From positions 62,001 to 126,000 of the forward strand of contig JBIKWB010000010.1 in the NCBI GenBank assembly GCA_044356555.1: a DNA stretch of 64,000 nt, read 5' to 3'. The DNA is from Tous-C4FEB sp044356555 (GTDB lineage: Bacteria; Verrucomicrobiota; Verrucomicrobiia; Opitutales; Opitutaceae). This document shows, piece by piece, positions 7,982-15,847 of the stretch. Position 1 is the first letter of the stretch. Each line of letters opens with the position of its first letter. Under the pieces are notes generated by a model that worked only from the letters and a program-made list of their open reading frames with translations, was not told the DNA's origin and did not search any database. Position numbers and translations under genes: made by a program.

Positions 7982-9037
7982 TCAGTAGAGGGCCGGGAAA
8001 CGGTGGTGCGGATCGAGGGCGGTCTTTACGGCGGCGTGGATTGCGGGTGGGGCGGGGGCGTCGAGCCAGAGCGGGCCGGGGCCGCGCAGCGTGAGGGCGG
8101 GAAGGCCGAGGGAGGTGGCGGGCGCGGGAAGGGAGACGAGCGCGGCGTTGCCGCCGGCGGTCACGTGGAGGCGGCCGGAGAGTGCGCGCACGCGGGCAAC
8201 GAGGGCGGGGAGTTGCGCGGGCGTGAGCGCGAGCTTGAGCAGCGGTCCGTCGGCGTAGGTCCAGCGGAGTTCACGGAGATCGGACCAGAGCGCATCGGCG
8301 GCGGAGGCGGAGAGAATTTCTCCCGGAAAACGCGTGAGAATCTCGGCCGCGAGGATCGGGAGCGCGCTCTCCGGGCCGGCGAGACGAATGGCGACCGCAT
8401 CGGCGGCGGGGAGCAGATCGAGGGCGTCGATCTCCCAACGGGCGCCGGCGGCGGTGTTGAGGAGCGCGGTCGCGGCGGTCGCGTCGGCGACGGGCAGGCG
8501 CAGGGTGAGCGTTGAGGCGGGACGAGGGAAGACCTTGAAAGTGAGTTCGCCGAAGACGCCGAAGCGGCCGAGGCTGCCGACGAAGAATTTCGGGATATCG
8601 AAGCCGGCGGCGTTTTTCACGACCTTGCCGCCGAGGCGCAGCAGCCGGCCGGTGCCGTCGACGAAGCGCACGCCGAGGATGAAGTCGCGTTGGCCGCCAA
8701 AGCGGAACCGGCCGGAGCCGCTGAGACCCGCGCCGAGCGTGCCGCCGAGGGTCGCGCCGGCGGCGAGCAACAAGGGATCGAACGGCAGATATTGGCCGCG
8801 GGCAGCCAACGTCGCGGCGATCTCGCTGAGGGGCGTGCCGGCGAGGGCGGTGAAGGTGAATTCGTCGGGCTGGTATTCCGTGATGCCGCTGAGGCCGAGG
8901 GTGGAGACGAGGGTGACATCGGGCGCGGCGGCGGAGAGGCGCGGCTTGGTGCGCGCGCCGACGGCGAGAATGCTCGGGGCGGAGCGCACAGCGTCGGCCA
9001 GCTCGGCGAGCGTGGTGGGGGAGAGCAGGGCGTTCAT
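7982..9037 (-). CDS. glcE: Glycolate oxidase FAD-binding subunit
   Basis: A 351-residue protein of the VAO/PCMH flavoprotein fold, smaller than GlcD as usual for GlcE. The FAD-binding half shows AVGARTKPRLSA, GTPLSEIAATLAARGQYLPF, GATLGGTLGAGLSGSGRFRFG and VKNAAGFDIPKFFVGSLG. The ATG at 9037 overlaps the glcD stop by four bases (ATGA), indicating translational coupling. It works with GlcD and GlcF in the membrane-associated glycolate dehydrogenase. Confidence 0.92.
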   Translation of the reverse strand: MNALLSPTTLAELADAVRSAPSILAVGARTKPRLSAAAPDVTLVSTLGLSGITEYQPDEFTFTALAGTPLSEIAATLAARGQYLPFDPLLLAAGATLGGTLGAGLSGSGRFRFGGQRDFILGVRFVDGTGRLLRLGGKVVKNAAGFDIPKFFVGSLGRFGVFGELTFKVFPRPASTLTLRLPVADATAATALLNTAAGARWEIDALDLLPAADAVAIRLAGPESALPILAAEILTRFPGEILSASAADALWSDLRELRWTYADGPLLKLALTPAQLPALVARVRALSGRLHVTAGGNAALVSLPAPATSLGLPALTLRGPGPLWLDAPAPPAIHAAVKTALDPHHRFPALY

Positions 9038-10521
9038 TCGCGGGAGATGAGACCGGCTTTTTCGAGCGGGTGCAGGCCGTGTTGGGCGAGCGCGGGAGCG
9101 GTGCCGTCGGGAAACATCTTGCCCGGATTCGCGATACCGAGCGGATCAAAGGCGGCGCGGATCCGGTGGAGGCAATCGAGTTCGTCGGCGTTGAACATCG
9201 AGGCGAGGTAGTCGCGTTTTTCGAGGCCGACGCCGTGTTCGCCGGTGATGGAGCCGCCCATCTCGACGCACATTTTCAGGATGTTGCCCGCGAGAACTTC
9301 GGCGCGGTCGAGGGCGCCGGGTTCGGCGCCATTGTATAAAATGAGCGGGTGAAGATTCCCGTCGCCGGCGTGGAAGACGTTGGCGCAGCGGATACCGGCG
9401 GCGCGGGACATCTCGGCGATGCGGCGCAGGGCCTCGCCTAGGCGGCGGCGGGGGACGACGCCGTCCTGCACGATGAAATCCGGGGAGAGTCGGCCGACGG
9501 CGCTGAAGGCGCTCTTGCGGCCCTTCCAGATGGCGGCGCGTTCGGCGGCGTCGCGGGCGGGGCGGGCCTCGACGGGCGCGCTGGCGGCGATCAGCGCGTC
9601 GAGTTGGGGGCGCTGGGCGGCGACGACCTCGCGCGGGCCTTCGAGCTCAACGATGAGCACGGCTTCGCAGCCGGGCGGATACTCGGCGTGGACGGCGGCG
9701 CTGGCGGCCTCGAGGGCGAGCGCGTCCATGATCTCGATCGCGCCGGGGAGCAGGCCGCTGGCGATGATGGCGGAAACGGCGTCGCCGGCCTGTTCGAGGG
9801 TGCGGTAGCCGGCGAGGACGGTGTGAAACACCTCGGCGCGCGGCAGGAGTTGCACGGTGATCTCAAGGGCGATGCCGAAAAGGCCTTCATTGCCGGAGAA
9901 CAGGCCGCACCAGTCGGGGCCGAGTTGCTCGCGGGAAGCGGAGCCGAATTCGACGACCTCGCCGGTGGCGAGCACGGCTTTGAGCCCGAGCACGTGATTG
10001 GAAGTCATGCCGTATTTTAGGCAGTGGGCGCCCCCGGAGTTGAAGGCGACGTTGCCCCCGATGGTGCAGATGGACTGGCTCGAAGGGTCGGGCGCGTAGT
10101 GCAAGCCGTGGGGCGCGGCGGCGACGGTGACGGCGGTATTGATCACGCCGGGCTCGACGACGGCGAGACGCTGGGCGGGGTCGACGCGGAGGATGCGGTT
10201 GAGGCGGTTGAGCGTGATCACGAGTCCACCGGCGACGGGGGTGGAGCCGCCGGACAGGCTGGTGCCGCTGCCGCGGGCCACGAAGGGGAGTCTCTCCTCG
10301 TGACAGAGACGGACGAGGGCGATGACCTCGGCCTGGGTCTCGGGGACGACGACGGCGAGCGGCGCGGTGCGGAAAGCGGTGAGGCCGTCGCTCTCGTAGG
10401 CGGCGAGTTGGGCCGGGCCGGAAAGCACGCGCGAGGCCGGGAGCAAAGCGGCGAGGCGGCGGAGACAACGCGCGGGGTCGGCGACGGGAGGTTGAAGCGG
10501 AGGGGAGGCGAGGGAACTCAC
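9034..10521 (-). CDS. glcD: Glycolate oxidase catalytic FAD subunit
   Basis: The catalytic flavoprotein of glycolate dehydrogenase, about 495 residues from this start. The FAD-binding-4 domain contains VARGSGTSLSGGSTPV, ICTIGGNVAFNSGGAHCLKYG and LFSGNEGLFGI; the C-terminal FAD-oxidase domain contains VFHAGDGNLHPLILY and SITGEHGVGLEKR, both typical of GlcD and D-lactate dehydrogenases. I chose the GTG at 10521 (VSSLASPPLQPP) because the longer frame needs a TTG at 10617, two bases after the lacI stop, and adds a basic segment without family similarity. The adjacent glcE and glcF favour glycolate over D-lactate. Confidence 0.9.
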   Translation of the reverse strand: MSSLASPPLQPPVADPARCLRRLAALLPASRVLSGPAQLAAYESDGLTAFRTAPLAVVVPETQAEVIALVRLCHEERLPFVARGSGTSLSGGSTPVAGGLVITLNRLNRILRVDPAQRLAVVEPGVINTAVTVAAAPHGLHYAPDPSSQSICTIGGNVAFNSGGAHCLKYGMTSNHVLGLKAVLATGEVVEFGSASREQLGPDWCGLFSGNEGLFGIALEITVQLLPRAEVFHTVLAGYRTLEQAGDAVSAIIASGLLPGAIEIMDALALEAASAAVHAEYPPGCEAVLIVELEGPREVVAAQRPQLDALIAASAPVEARPARDAAERAAIWKGRKSAFSAVGRLSPDFIVQDGVVPRRRLGEALRRIAEMSRAAGIRCANVFHAGDGNLHPLILYNGAEPGALDRAEVLAGNILKMCVEMGGSITGEHGVGLEKRDYLASMFNADELDCLHRIRAAFDPLGIANPGKMFPDGTAPALAQHGLHPLEKAGLISRE

Positions 10522-10589
10522 GGAAGTGAAGCGTGAGATAAAGCGCGCGGGACGCGAATGGGAAGAATGAGATTTTCCCGATTTGAACC

Positions 10590-10620
10590 CGCCCAATTTC
10601 GGCCGGGTGACGCCCAATTT
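10590..10620. promoter_or_regulatory. Direct-repeat operator candidate upstream of glcD
   Basis: CGCCCAATTT occurs at 10590-10599 and again at 10611-10620, two helical turns apart (21 bp). The pair lies between the lacI stop and the glcD start and overlaps the end of lacI. The spacing suits side-by-side binding on one DNA face, so it could be a control site for glcDEF. It has no inverted symmetry, which is unlike a typical LacI operator. Confidence 0.3.
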
Positions 10621-11675
10621 CAGACCGGGGCCGGACCGGTTGACCCGCGGGCGACGAGTTCCGGGACGATGGTGCGCAAGACCGGCCGTCGCCGGGCGGG
10701 GCCGTTGAGTTGTTCAAGGACCAATTTGGCGGCAGCGGCGACGGTGGGTGCGATTTGTTGATCCACGCTGGTGAGACCGGGCGTTGTCATCGCGCAGATG
10801 TCCTGGTTGTTGAAGCCGGAGATGGAAAGATCGTGCGGCACGCGCAGCCCGGACGCTTGGAAACCATGAAGCGCGCCGACGCCGATTTCGTCGTTGAGCG
10901 CGAGAAAGGCGGTGGGGCGATTGGGGGTCGAAGCGAACGTGGTGGCGAGGGCCCGGCCGTATTCGAAGTCGCCGGCCCGCACGTGCCGGTGATCGAAGGA
11001 TTGGGTGCAGGCATCGAAATCGAGCCGATGCGCGGCCAAGGCTGCGCGAATGCCGTTCAACCGCTCGCCGGCGGTGCGGGCGGGCGAGCTTAGGCCGAGC
11101 AGACCGAACCGGGTGTGGCCGAAGGCAAGCAGATGGTTCACGACCGCAGTCATGCCGACGGCGCGATCGAGTGACACGGTGTTGGCGCCCGCGATCCCCG
11201 CGTGGTCGATGACAAGGTGTGGCGTGCCGTGAGCGACCAGTTCGGAGATCCGGGCGGTGATCTCGGCTTCGTCGAACAGCCCGATAAAGACGATCGCATC
11301 AACGCGCATGGACAAAAAGTGACGGACCACCCGCCGGCTTTCGCCCGGGTCCAATACCTCGATCAAGGACGTGTAGTTTTGTGCGCGCAGCAGGCGCTGC
11401 AAAGCGGCGAGTTTCCGCACGGCCGGCGGGGTGAGCAGGTCCTCCATGCAGATACCGATGGTGGCGGAGTTTTTGCCCTTCAGGTGCAGGGCGTGTGCGT
11501 TGGGCGTGAAGCCGGTGGCCTCCATCGCCGCGTGCACGCGGGCAATCGTCTTGGGCTTGAGCCCGGGCTGGCCGTTGAGCACCCGCGAGACGGTCGTTCG
11601 CGCCAAACCGACATGGCGGGCGAAATCGGCCGTGGAGCGCAAAGCGGGGCGGGGCGTGGGTTTGGATTTGCTCAC
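10620..11675 (-). CDS. LacI-family transcriptional regulator next to glcDEF
   Basis: A 351-residue LacI/GalR-type repressor. The N-terminal helix-turn-helix reads TADFARHVGLARTTVSRVLNG, followed by the hinge segment GFTPNAHALHLKGKN and a periplasmic-binding-protein-like sensor domain ending FNNQDICAMTTPGLTSVDQQ. The start is a GTG at 11675. It lies immediately upstream of glcD on the same strand, so control of glycolate oxidation is plausible, although LacI proteins normally sense sugars or nucleosides. Ligand unknown. Confidence 0.85.
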   Translation of the reverse strand: MSKSKPTPRPALRSTADFARHVGLARTTVSRVLNGQPGLKPKTIARVHAAMEATGFTPNAHALHLKGKNSATIGICMEDLLTPPAVRKLAALQRLLRAQNYTSLIEVLDPGESRRVVRHFLSMRVDAIVFIGLFDEAEITARISELVAHGTPHLVIDHAGIAGANTVSLDRAVGMTAVVNHLLAFGHTRFGLLGLSSPARTAGERLNGIRAALAAHRLDFDACTQSFDHRHVRAGDFEYGRALATTFASTPNRPTAFLALNDEIGVGALHGFQASGLRVPHDLSISGFNNQDICAMTTPGLTSVDQQIAPTVAAAAKLVLEQLNGPARRRPVLRTIVPELVARGSTGPAPV

Positions 11676-12224
11676 GGCGGGGAGATTACGGCGGCGAAAA
11701 AGCGCGCCGAAGAAGTCAACGCTTCGAGGCCATGAATCAAGCGCGCGTGGAAGCGAGCGGTTAGATTTCCGCAGCCGGGGCGAACATCTCGGCGCGCTTC
11801 AACTTTGGCAGCGCGCGCGTTACAGGTCTCAAGTTGAATTATTCCCAGGCGCTGGACGCCGCCAACGCCTCACGCAACAGACTATCACTTACAACGGCCT
11901 GGCCCGCACGACGAAGGCTTTTTCGACTACTTTAAGCCGCGCGTCTACACGGACGTGAATTTCAACTACCGCTACACCAACTTGGTCGGGCTCTTCTTCA
12001 ATGCCCGTAATTTCACCAACGTCGCCCAAGACGCCCAGCGCTACGGTCCGGTGTCGCCCAGCTGGAGCCGCACTTACCGTCGCGAAGAGTTCGGCGTGCA
12101 ATACACGATCGGAGTGAAGGGCTCGTTCTAAGCCAGTTCGCTTGATTGCTGCCGGTCCGGCCGCGCGGAACTCACCGCGCGGCTTTGTTTTGGACGGCAG
12201 AGAATCTGTGGTTAGGCTCGCCTG
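11676..12224. other. Gap between lacI and pectinesterase
   Basis: The 549-bp gap holds the lacI promoter side (11676-11770), a frameshifted TonB-receptor remnant (11771-12131, listed separately) and 93 bp before the pectinesterase start. I see no intact gene or clear terminator in it. Confidence 0.55.
11771..12131 (+). pseudogene. Decayed 3' end of a TonB-dependent receptor
   Basis: Three frames must be joined. The first, from 11771, gives ANISARFNFGSARVTGLKL then NYSQALDAANASRN. The second gives QQTITYNGLARTTKAF. The third, from about 11919, gives FFDYFKPRVYTDVNFNYRY, then FNARNFTNVAQDAQRYGPV and REEFGVQYTIGVKGSF before TAA at 12129. The last is the typical C-terminal barrel strand of a verrucomicrobial TonB receptor, ending in Phe. 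The frame change near 11918-11924 sits in a TTTTT run, consistent with loss of one T. No upstream plug domain is present. Confidence 0.75.
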
Positions 12225-13706
12225 ATGCTTCACCGTTTTCTGCCGGTTTGCCTGGGCGTTTGGCTCGTCACGGTTTTGGTGTCTCACGCGCAAGCCGCGT
12301 TTTCGGCGCCGCATCTTTTCCCGGCACCGGGCGCGACCGAGGTGGCGCCGGACGCTCCGTTGCGCTTGGTTTTCGCAGCTGCCCCAGCGCTGGTGCCGAC
12401 GGGTCGGATCCAGATCCTCGATGCCGCTTCGCGGGCGGTCGTTGAGACTTTTACGCTCGGGTCTCCGGTCAGCGAGCGCACCATCGGTGGCGTCGATCAT
12501 TTCCAAATCTATTCGGTTCTCGGGGTTGATCGGGAGGTTTGGCTCGTGCCCAAAACGGGCACTCTGTCTTACGGGCGCAGCTACTATGTCACGGTGAGCG
12601 CAGGAGCTTTCGTGACGGGTGATGACTCGTTCGGCGGGATCGACGGGCCAACGGCCTGGCGTTTCACGACCCGCGCCGCGCCGCCCGCTCCGGGCGCGAA
12701 GCGTGTGATCGTCGCCGCCGATGGTTCGGGGGATTTCTGCACCGTGCAGGCCGCGCTGGATTACGTCCCCGAAGGGAATACCGACCCGGTGACGGTTTTC
12801 CTGCGCAAGGGTATTTATCGGGAGATCATATTTTTCACCGGCAAACATGCGGTCACAATTCTGGGCGAAGACCGTCGTGAGACCGTGATCGCTTACCCCA
12901 ATAACGCGAAGTTCAACGGCTACCGTGGCAATCCGTCCGGCGGACCCACCCCGAACCCGGCCGGCGAACCCCCGCGCGCAGGTGGCAGCGTCAATCGGCG
13001 GGGCCTGTTCCTCGCGCACCGCGTCGACGACTTCACCCTCGCCAATCTCACTCTCTGGAACACCACGCCGCAGGGTGGCTCGCAGGCCGAGGCGCTCATC
13101 GTCAATGGCTCCGCCTCCGCGCGTGCGGTGATCAAAGACGTCAACTTCCGCAGTTTTCAGGATACGATCCAGTTGAATGGCCAAGTCTACGTCACCGGCT
13201 GTTACATCGAGGGCGACGTCGATTTTATGTGGGGCACCGGACCGGCGTTCTTTGAGCATTGCACGGCACGGTCGTTGCGATCTTCGGCTTACTATACCCA
13301 AGTCCGCAATCCGGCCGGCCAACATGGCTTCGTCTTTGTGCGGTGCACGTTTGAAGGCGCGCCGGGCGTAACGGAGAACTTTATCTCGCGGATCGAACCG
13401 CACCGTTTTCCGCACAGCGAAGTGGTCCTCATCGACTGCACGCTGGGCGCGAGCGTCGCCGCCGTCGGCTGGCAACTGCAGGCCCCGCGGGACGGCGCGA
13501 CGCCGGGATCGACTGCGAGTCTGCGGTTCATGGAATTCAACAGCCGCGCCCCCGACGGCGAGCCCGCCGACGTGAGCCAGCGTCTGTCCGTCTCCCGCCA
13601 ATTGCGGCTTCCGGCCGACGCAGAGCTCGTCGCGAATTACTCCGAACCGACCTTCGTGCTGGGTCGCGATTGGCAGCCGCGGCGGGCCCGGATCATGGAA
13701 CGATGA
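12225..13706 (+). CDS. Secreted pectinesterase with N-terminal Ig-like domain
   Basis: A 493-residue carbohydrate esterase family 8 enzyme that removes methyl groups from pectin. A signal peptide (about residues 1-25) precedes an Ig-like domain of the SbsA/Big type (APHLFPAPGATEVAPDAPLR, about 27-150). The beta-helix pectinesterase domain runs from VIVAADGSGDFCTVQAAL to the C-terminus. Catalytic residues appear as Asp313 in FQDTIQLNG and Asp333 in GDVDFMWG; the Arg of the usual GRPW motif may correspond to SRIEPHR. It precedes kduI and kduD, which act on later pectin breakdown products. Confidence 0.9.
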   Translation: MLHRFLPVCLGVWLVTVLVSHAQAAFSAPHLFPAPGATEVAPDAPLRLVFAAAPALVPTGRIQILDAASRAVVETFTLGSPVSERTIGGVDHFQIYSVLGVDREVWLVPKTGTLSYGRSYYVTVSAGAFVTGDDSFGGIDGPTAWRFTTRAAPPAPGAKRVIVAADGSGDFCTVQAALDYVPEGNTDPVTVFLRKGIYREIIFFTGKHAVTILGEDRRETVIAYPNNAKFNGYRGNPSGGPTPNPAGEPPRAGGSVNRRGLFLAHRVDDFTLANLTLWNTTPQGGSQAEALIVNGSASARAVIKDVNFRSFQDTIQLNGQVYVTGCYIEGDVDFMWGTGPAFFEHCTARSLRSSAYYTQVRNPAGQHGFVFVRCTFEGAPGVTENFISRIEPHRFPHSEVVLIDCTLGASVAAVGWQLQAPRDGATPGSTASLRFMEFNSRAPDGEPADVSQRLSVSRQLRLPADAELVANYSEPTFVLGRDWQPRRARIMER

Positions 13707-13803
13707 CCTCGGCCCTTTCAGACAAGGCGGCGGCCCGAGCGGCATTTTCCGGCCATGCAGTTCGGGTTGCCTCGGGGATCAAGCTCGAGGCTCCTCCGTC
13801 GTG

Positions 13804-14034
13804 ATGAAACTCCGACTGCTTGCTCTGGCCCCGAGCCTTGTTTCCGGACTACTCACGCGCGCTGCCGCCGCGACCGATGAGCCGCCTGCCGGAATCGTTT
13901 CTTGGCTGAGCGGCCGCGAAACGGCCGGTTGGCATCGCCATCTCGGCGACATCAAACCGGCGGTCGGTGCCGTCGGATTCCAGTTAGGGAAACTCCCATT
14001 TGAAGTTCGCCGCATTTGGCTTTCGCCGCTTTAA
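13804..14034 (+). CDS. Small hypothetical protein with signal peptide
   Basis: Seventy-six residues starting MKLRLLALAPSLVSGLLT, with a plausible signal peptide cut after AAAA and a mature part of about 50 residues ending VRRIWLSPL. It is 18 bp upstream of kduI. I do not recognise a family. The mature part contains a GIVSWLSGRETAGW segment and the protein ends abruptly, so it may be the 5' remnant of a longer secreted protein instead of a functional small gene. A GTG three bases upstream could also start it. Confidence 0.35.
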   Translation: MKLRLLALAPSLVSGLLTRAAAATDEPPAGIVSWLSGRETAGWHRHLGDIKPAVGAVGFQLGKLPFEVRRIWLSPL

Positions 14035-14052
14035 TTTTCCGACCCATTCCTG

Positions 14053-14880
14053 ATGAAACTCCATTATTTCCCTACACCGGCCGCGACCAACACGCTCTCC
14101 ACCGAGCATCTGCGCGAAACGTTCCTCATCGGTGGCCTCTTTCGGCCCGGCGAAGTCATCGCGCACTACACCGATCTTGACCGCATGATTTGCGGCGCCG
14201 CCGTCCCCACCGGCGCACCGCTCGGTCTGCCGACCGACAAAGAACTCGGCACGTCGTTTTTCCTGGAGCGCCGCGAAATCGGAATCCTCAACGTCGGCTC
14301 CGGCGCCGGCGTGGTGCGCGTCGGCGGCATTGCCCACACCTTGGCCGCGCTCGATTGTCTCTACATCGGACTCGGCGAAGAAGACGTCGTCTTTGAAAAC
14401 GGCCCGGCTGGCCAAGCCCAGTTCTACTTCGTCAGCACCCCTGCCCACGCCAAACATCCGACCACCGTTGCGCGCCGCGCCGATGTCTCGGCCGCCCCGA
14501 TCGGCGACGCCACTAAGGCCAACCGCCGCACGATTTTGAAATACATCCACCCGGAGGGAATCAAAAGCTGCCAACTCGTCCTGGGCTTCACCGAGTTCGA
14601 ACCCGGCAGCATCTGGAACACGATGCCCCCGCACACCCACAGCCGCCGCACGGAAATCTATCTTTACTTCGATCTCGGCGAAAACATCGCGATGCACTTC
14701 ATGGGCGAGCCGCAGGCCACGAGGCACCTCGTCGTCCGCGACCGCGAGGTGGTTTTGTCGCCCGCCTGGTCGATCCACTGCGGCGTCGGCACCGGGGCCT
14801 ATCGCTTCGTGTGGGCGATGGGCGGCGACAACCAAAATTTCTCCGACATGGACCCCGCGCCAATCGCGACGTTGAAGTAA
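14053..14880 (+). CDS. kduI: 5-dehydro-4-deoxy-D-glucuronate isomerase
   Basis: A 275-residue cupin that isomerises 5-keto-4-deoxyuronate, released from unsaturated galacturonate or glucuronate, to 3-deoxy-D-glycero-2,5-hexodiulosonate. Zinc ligands are evident in MPPHTHSRRTEIYLYF (His194, His196, Glu201) and in WSIHCGVG (His242). Length and the segment VWAMGGDNQNFSDMD match KduI. It is followed 15 bp later by kduD, the next enzyme in the route. Confidence 0.95.
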   Translation: MKLHYFPTPAATNTLSTEHLRETFLIGGLFRPGEVIAHYTDLDRMICGAAVPTGAPLGLPTDKELGTSFFLERREIGILNVGSGAGVVRVGGIAHTLAALDCLYIGLGEEDVVFENGPAGQAQFYFVSTPAHAKHPTTVARRADVSAAPIGDATKANRRTILKYIHPEGIKSCQLVLGFTEFEPGSIWNTMPPHTHSRRTEIYLYFDLGENIAMHFMGEPQATRHLVVRDREVVLSPAWSIHCGVGTGAYRFVWAMGGDNQNFSDMDPAPIATLK

Positions 14881-14895
14881 TCGCCCGCTGCGCCC

Positions 14896-15675
14896 ATGAG
14901 CTCGTTTCTCCAGCAAAAATTCGGTCTCGCCGGCAAGGTCGCCCTCGTCACGGGGTCGTCTCAAGGCCTCGGTAAAGCCATGGCCATCGCCCTCGCGCGC
15001 GCCGGGGCGGACGTGATCATTAATGGCCGTGATGAGGCGAAACTTGCTCCCGTCGTCGCCGAGATAGCCGCGCTCAACCTTGGCGTTCGCGTCCACGCGA
15101 TCGCGGCCGATTTGGGCGACCGGGCCGCCGTCCAACGGCTCATCGACGCAGCCGTGGCCTGGCAGGGGCAGCTTGATATCCTCGTCAATAACGCCGGCAT
15201 CATTAAGCGCACGCCGGCCATCGATCACACGGATGCCGATTGGGATGCCGTCATCGACGTTAACCTCAACGGCGTGTTCACTGCCTGCCGAGCCGCGGGT
15301 CGGCACATGCTCGGTCGCGGCTCCGGTAAGATCATCAACATCGCATCGCTGCTGACGTTCTTCGGCGGCATCACGGTGCCGGGCTATGCTGCGAGTAAAG
15401 GCGCGGTTGGTCAGCTCACCAAAGCGCTGTCGAACGAATGGTCTAAGCAGGGCGTCACGGTAAATGCCATCGCGCCCGGCTACATGCGCACCGACAACAC
15501 GGCTGCGCTCCAGGCCGATGCCGTGCGTTCCAAGGAGATTCTGAGTCGAATCCCGGTGGGTCGTTGGGGCGAGCCAAGTGATCTGGAGGGCGCGATTGTC
15601 TTTTTGGCGTCGCCCGCAAGCGACTACGTGAGCGGCCACGTCATGACGGTGGACGGCGGTTGGTGCGGCCGTTGA
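14896..15675 (+). CDS. kduD: 2-deoxy-D-gluconate 3-dehydrogenase
   Basis: A 259-residue short-chain dehydrogenase that reduces the KduI product to 2-keto-3-deoxygluconate. The cofactor motif is TGSSQGLGKA, followed by NNAGII, the catalytic Ser in IASLLTFFGG and YAASKGAVGQLTK (Tyr and Lys). The C-terminus ends GHVMTVDGGW, as in KduD. Adjacency to kduI supports the specific assignment over a generic SDR. KDG kinase and aldolase genes are not in this window. Confidence 0.92.
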   Translation: MSSFLQQKFGLAGKVALVTGSSQGLGKAMAIALARAGADVIINGRDEAKLAPVVAEIAALNLGVRVHAIAADLGDRAAVQRLIDAAVAWQGQLDILVNNAGIIKRTPAIDHTDADWDAVIDVNLNGVFTACRAAGRHMLGRGSGKIINIASLLTFFGGITVPGYAASKGAVGQLTKALSNEWSKQGVTVNAIAPGYMRTDNTAALQADAVRSKEILSRIPVGRWGEPSDLEGAIVFLASPASDYVSGHVMTVDGGWCGR

Positions 15676-15693
15676 GGCTGTTCTTGCGGTGGA

Positions 15694-15703
15694 CGTTTAA
15701 ACG
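15694..15703. promoter_or_regulatory. Palindrome CGTTTAAACG, operator candidate
   Basis: A perfect 10-bp palindrome lies in the 172-bp gap between kduD and the DUF1800 gene, followed by an AT-rich stretch (ATCAATAATTTACTTCAATT) of promoter-like composition. It could be a repressor site for the DUF1800/DUF1501 transcript. The palindrome is short and no second copy was noticed, so this is weak. Confidence 0.25.
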
Positions 15704-15847
15704 CTTTTCATCAATAATTTACTTCAATTTCGCAATCGGTTGCTCGACTTTGGGGCGCCGACCGCTCAACTGTTCCTCAACATCTCGTTACCCGGCCGCC
15801 TCCGAACCCCTTCGGCATTCCCAGCCACAGTCCTCGCCCGATTCCTT

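Noticed and set aside
11889..15639. Long minus-strand frames over the pectinesterase and kduI/kduD genes
   Set aside because: No family features; the plus-strand genes have signature motifs.
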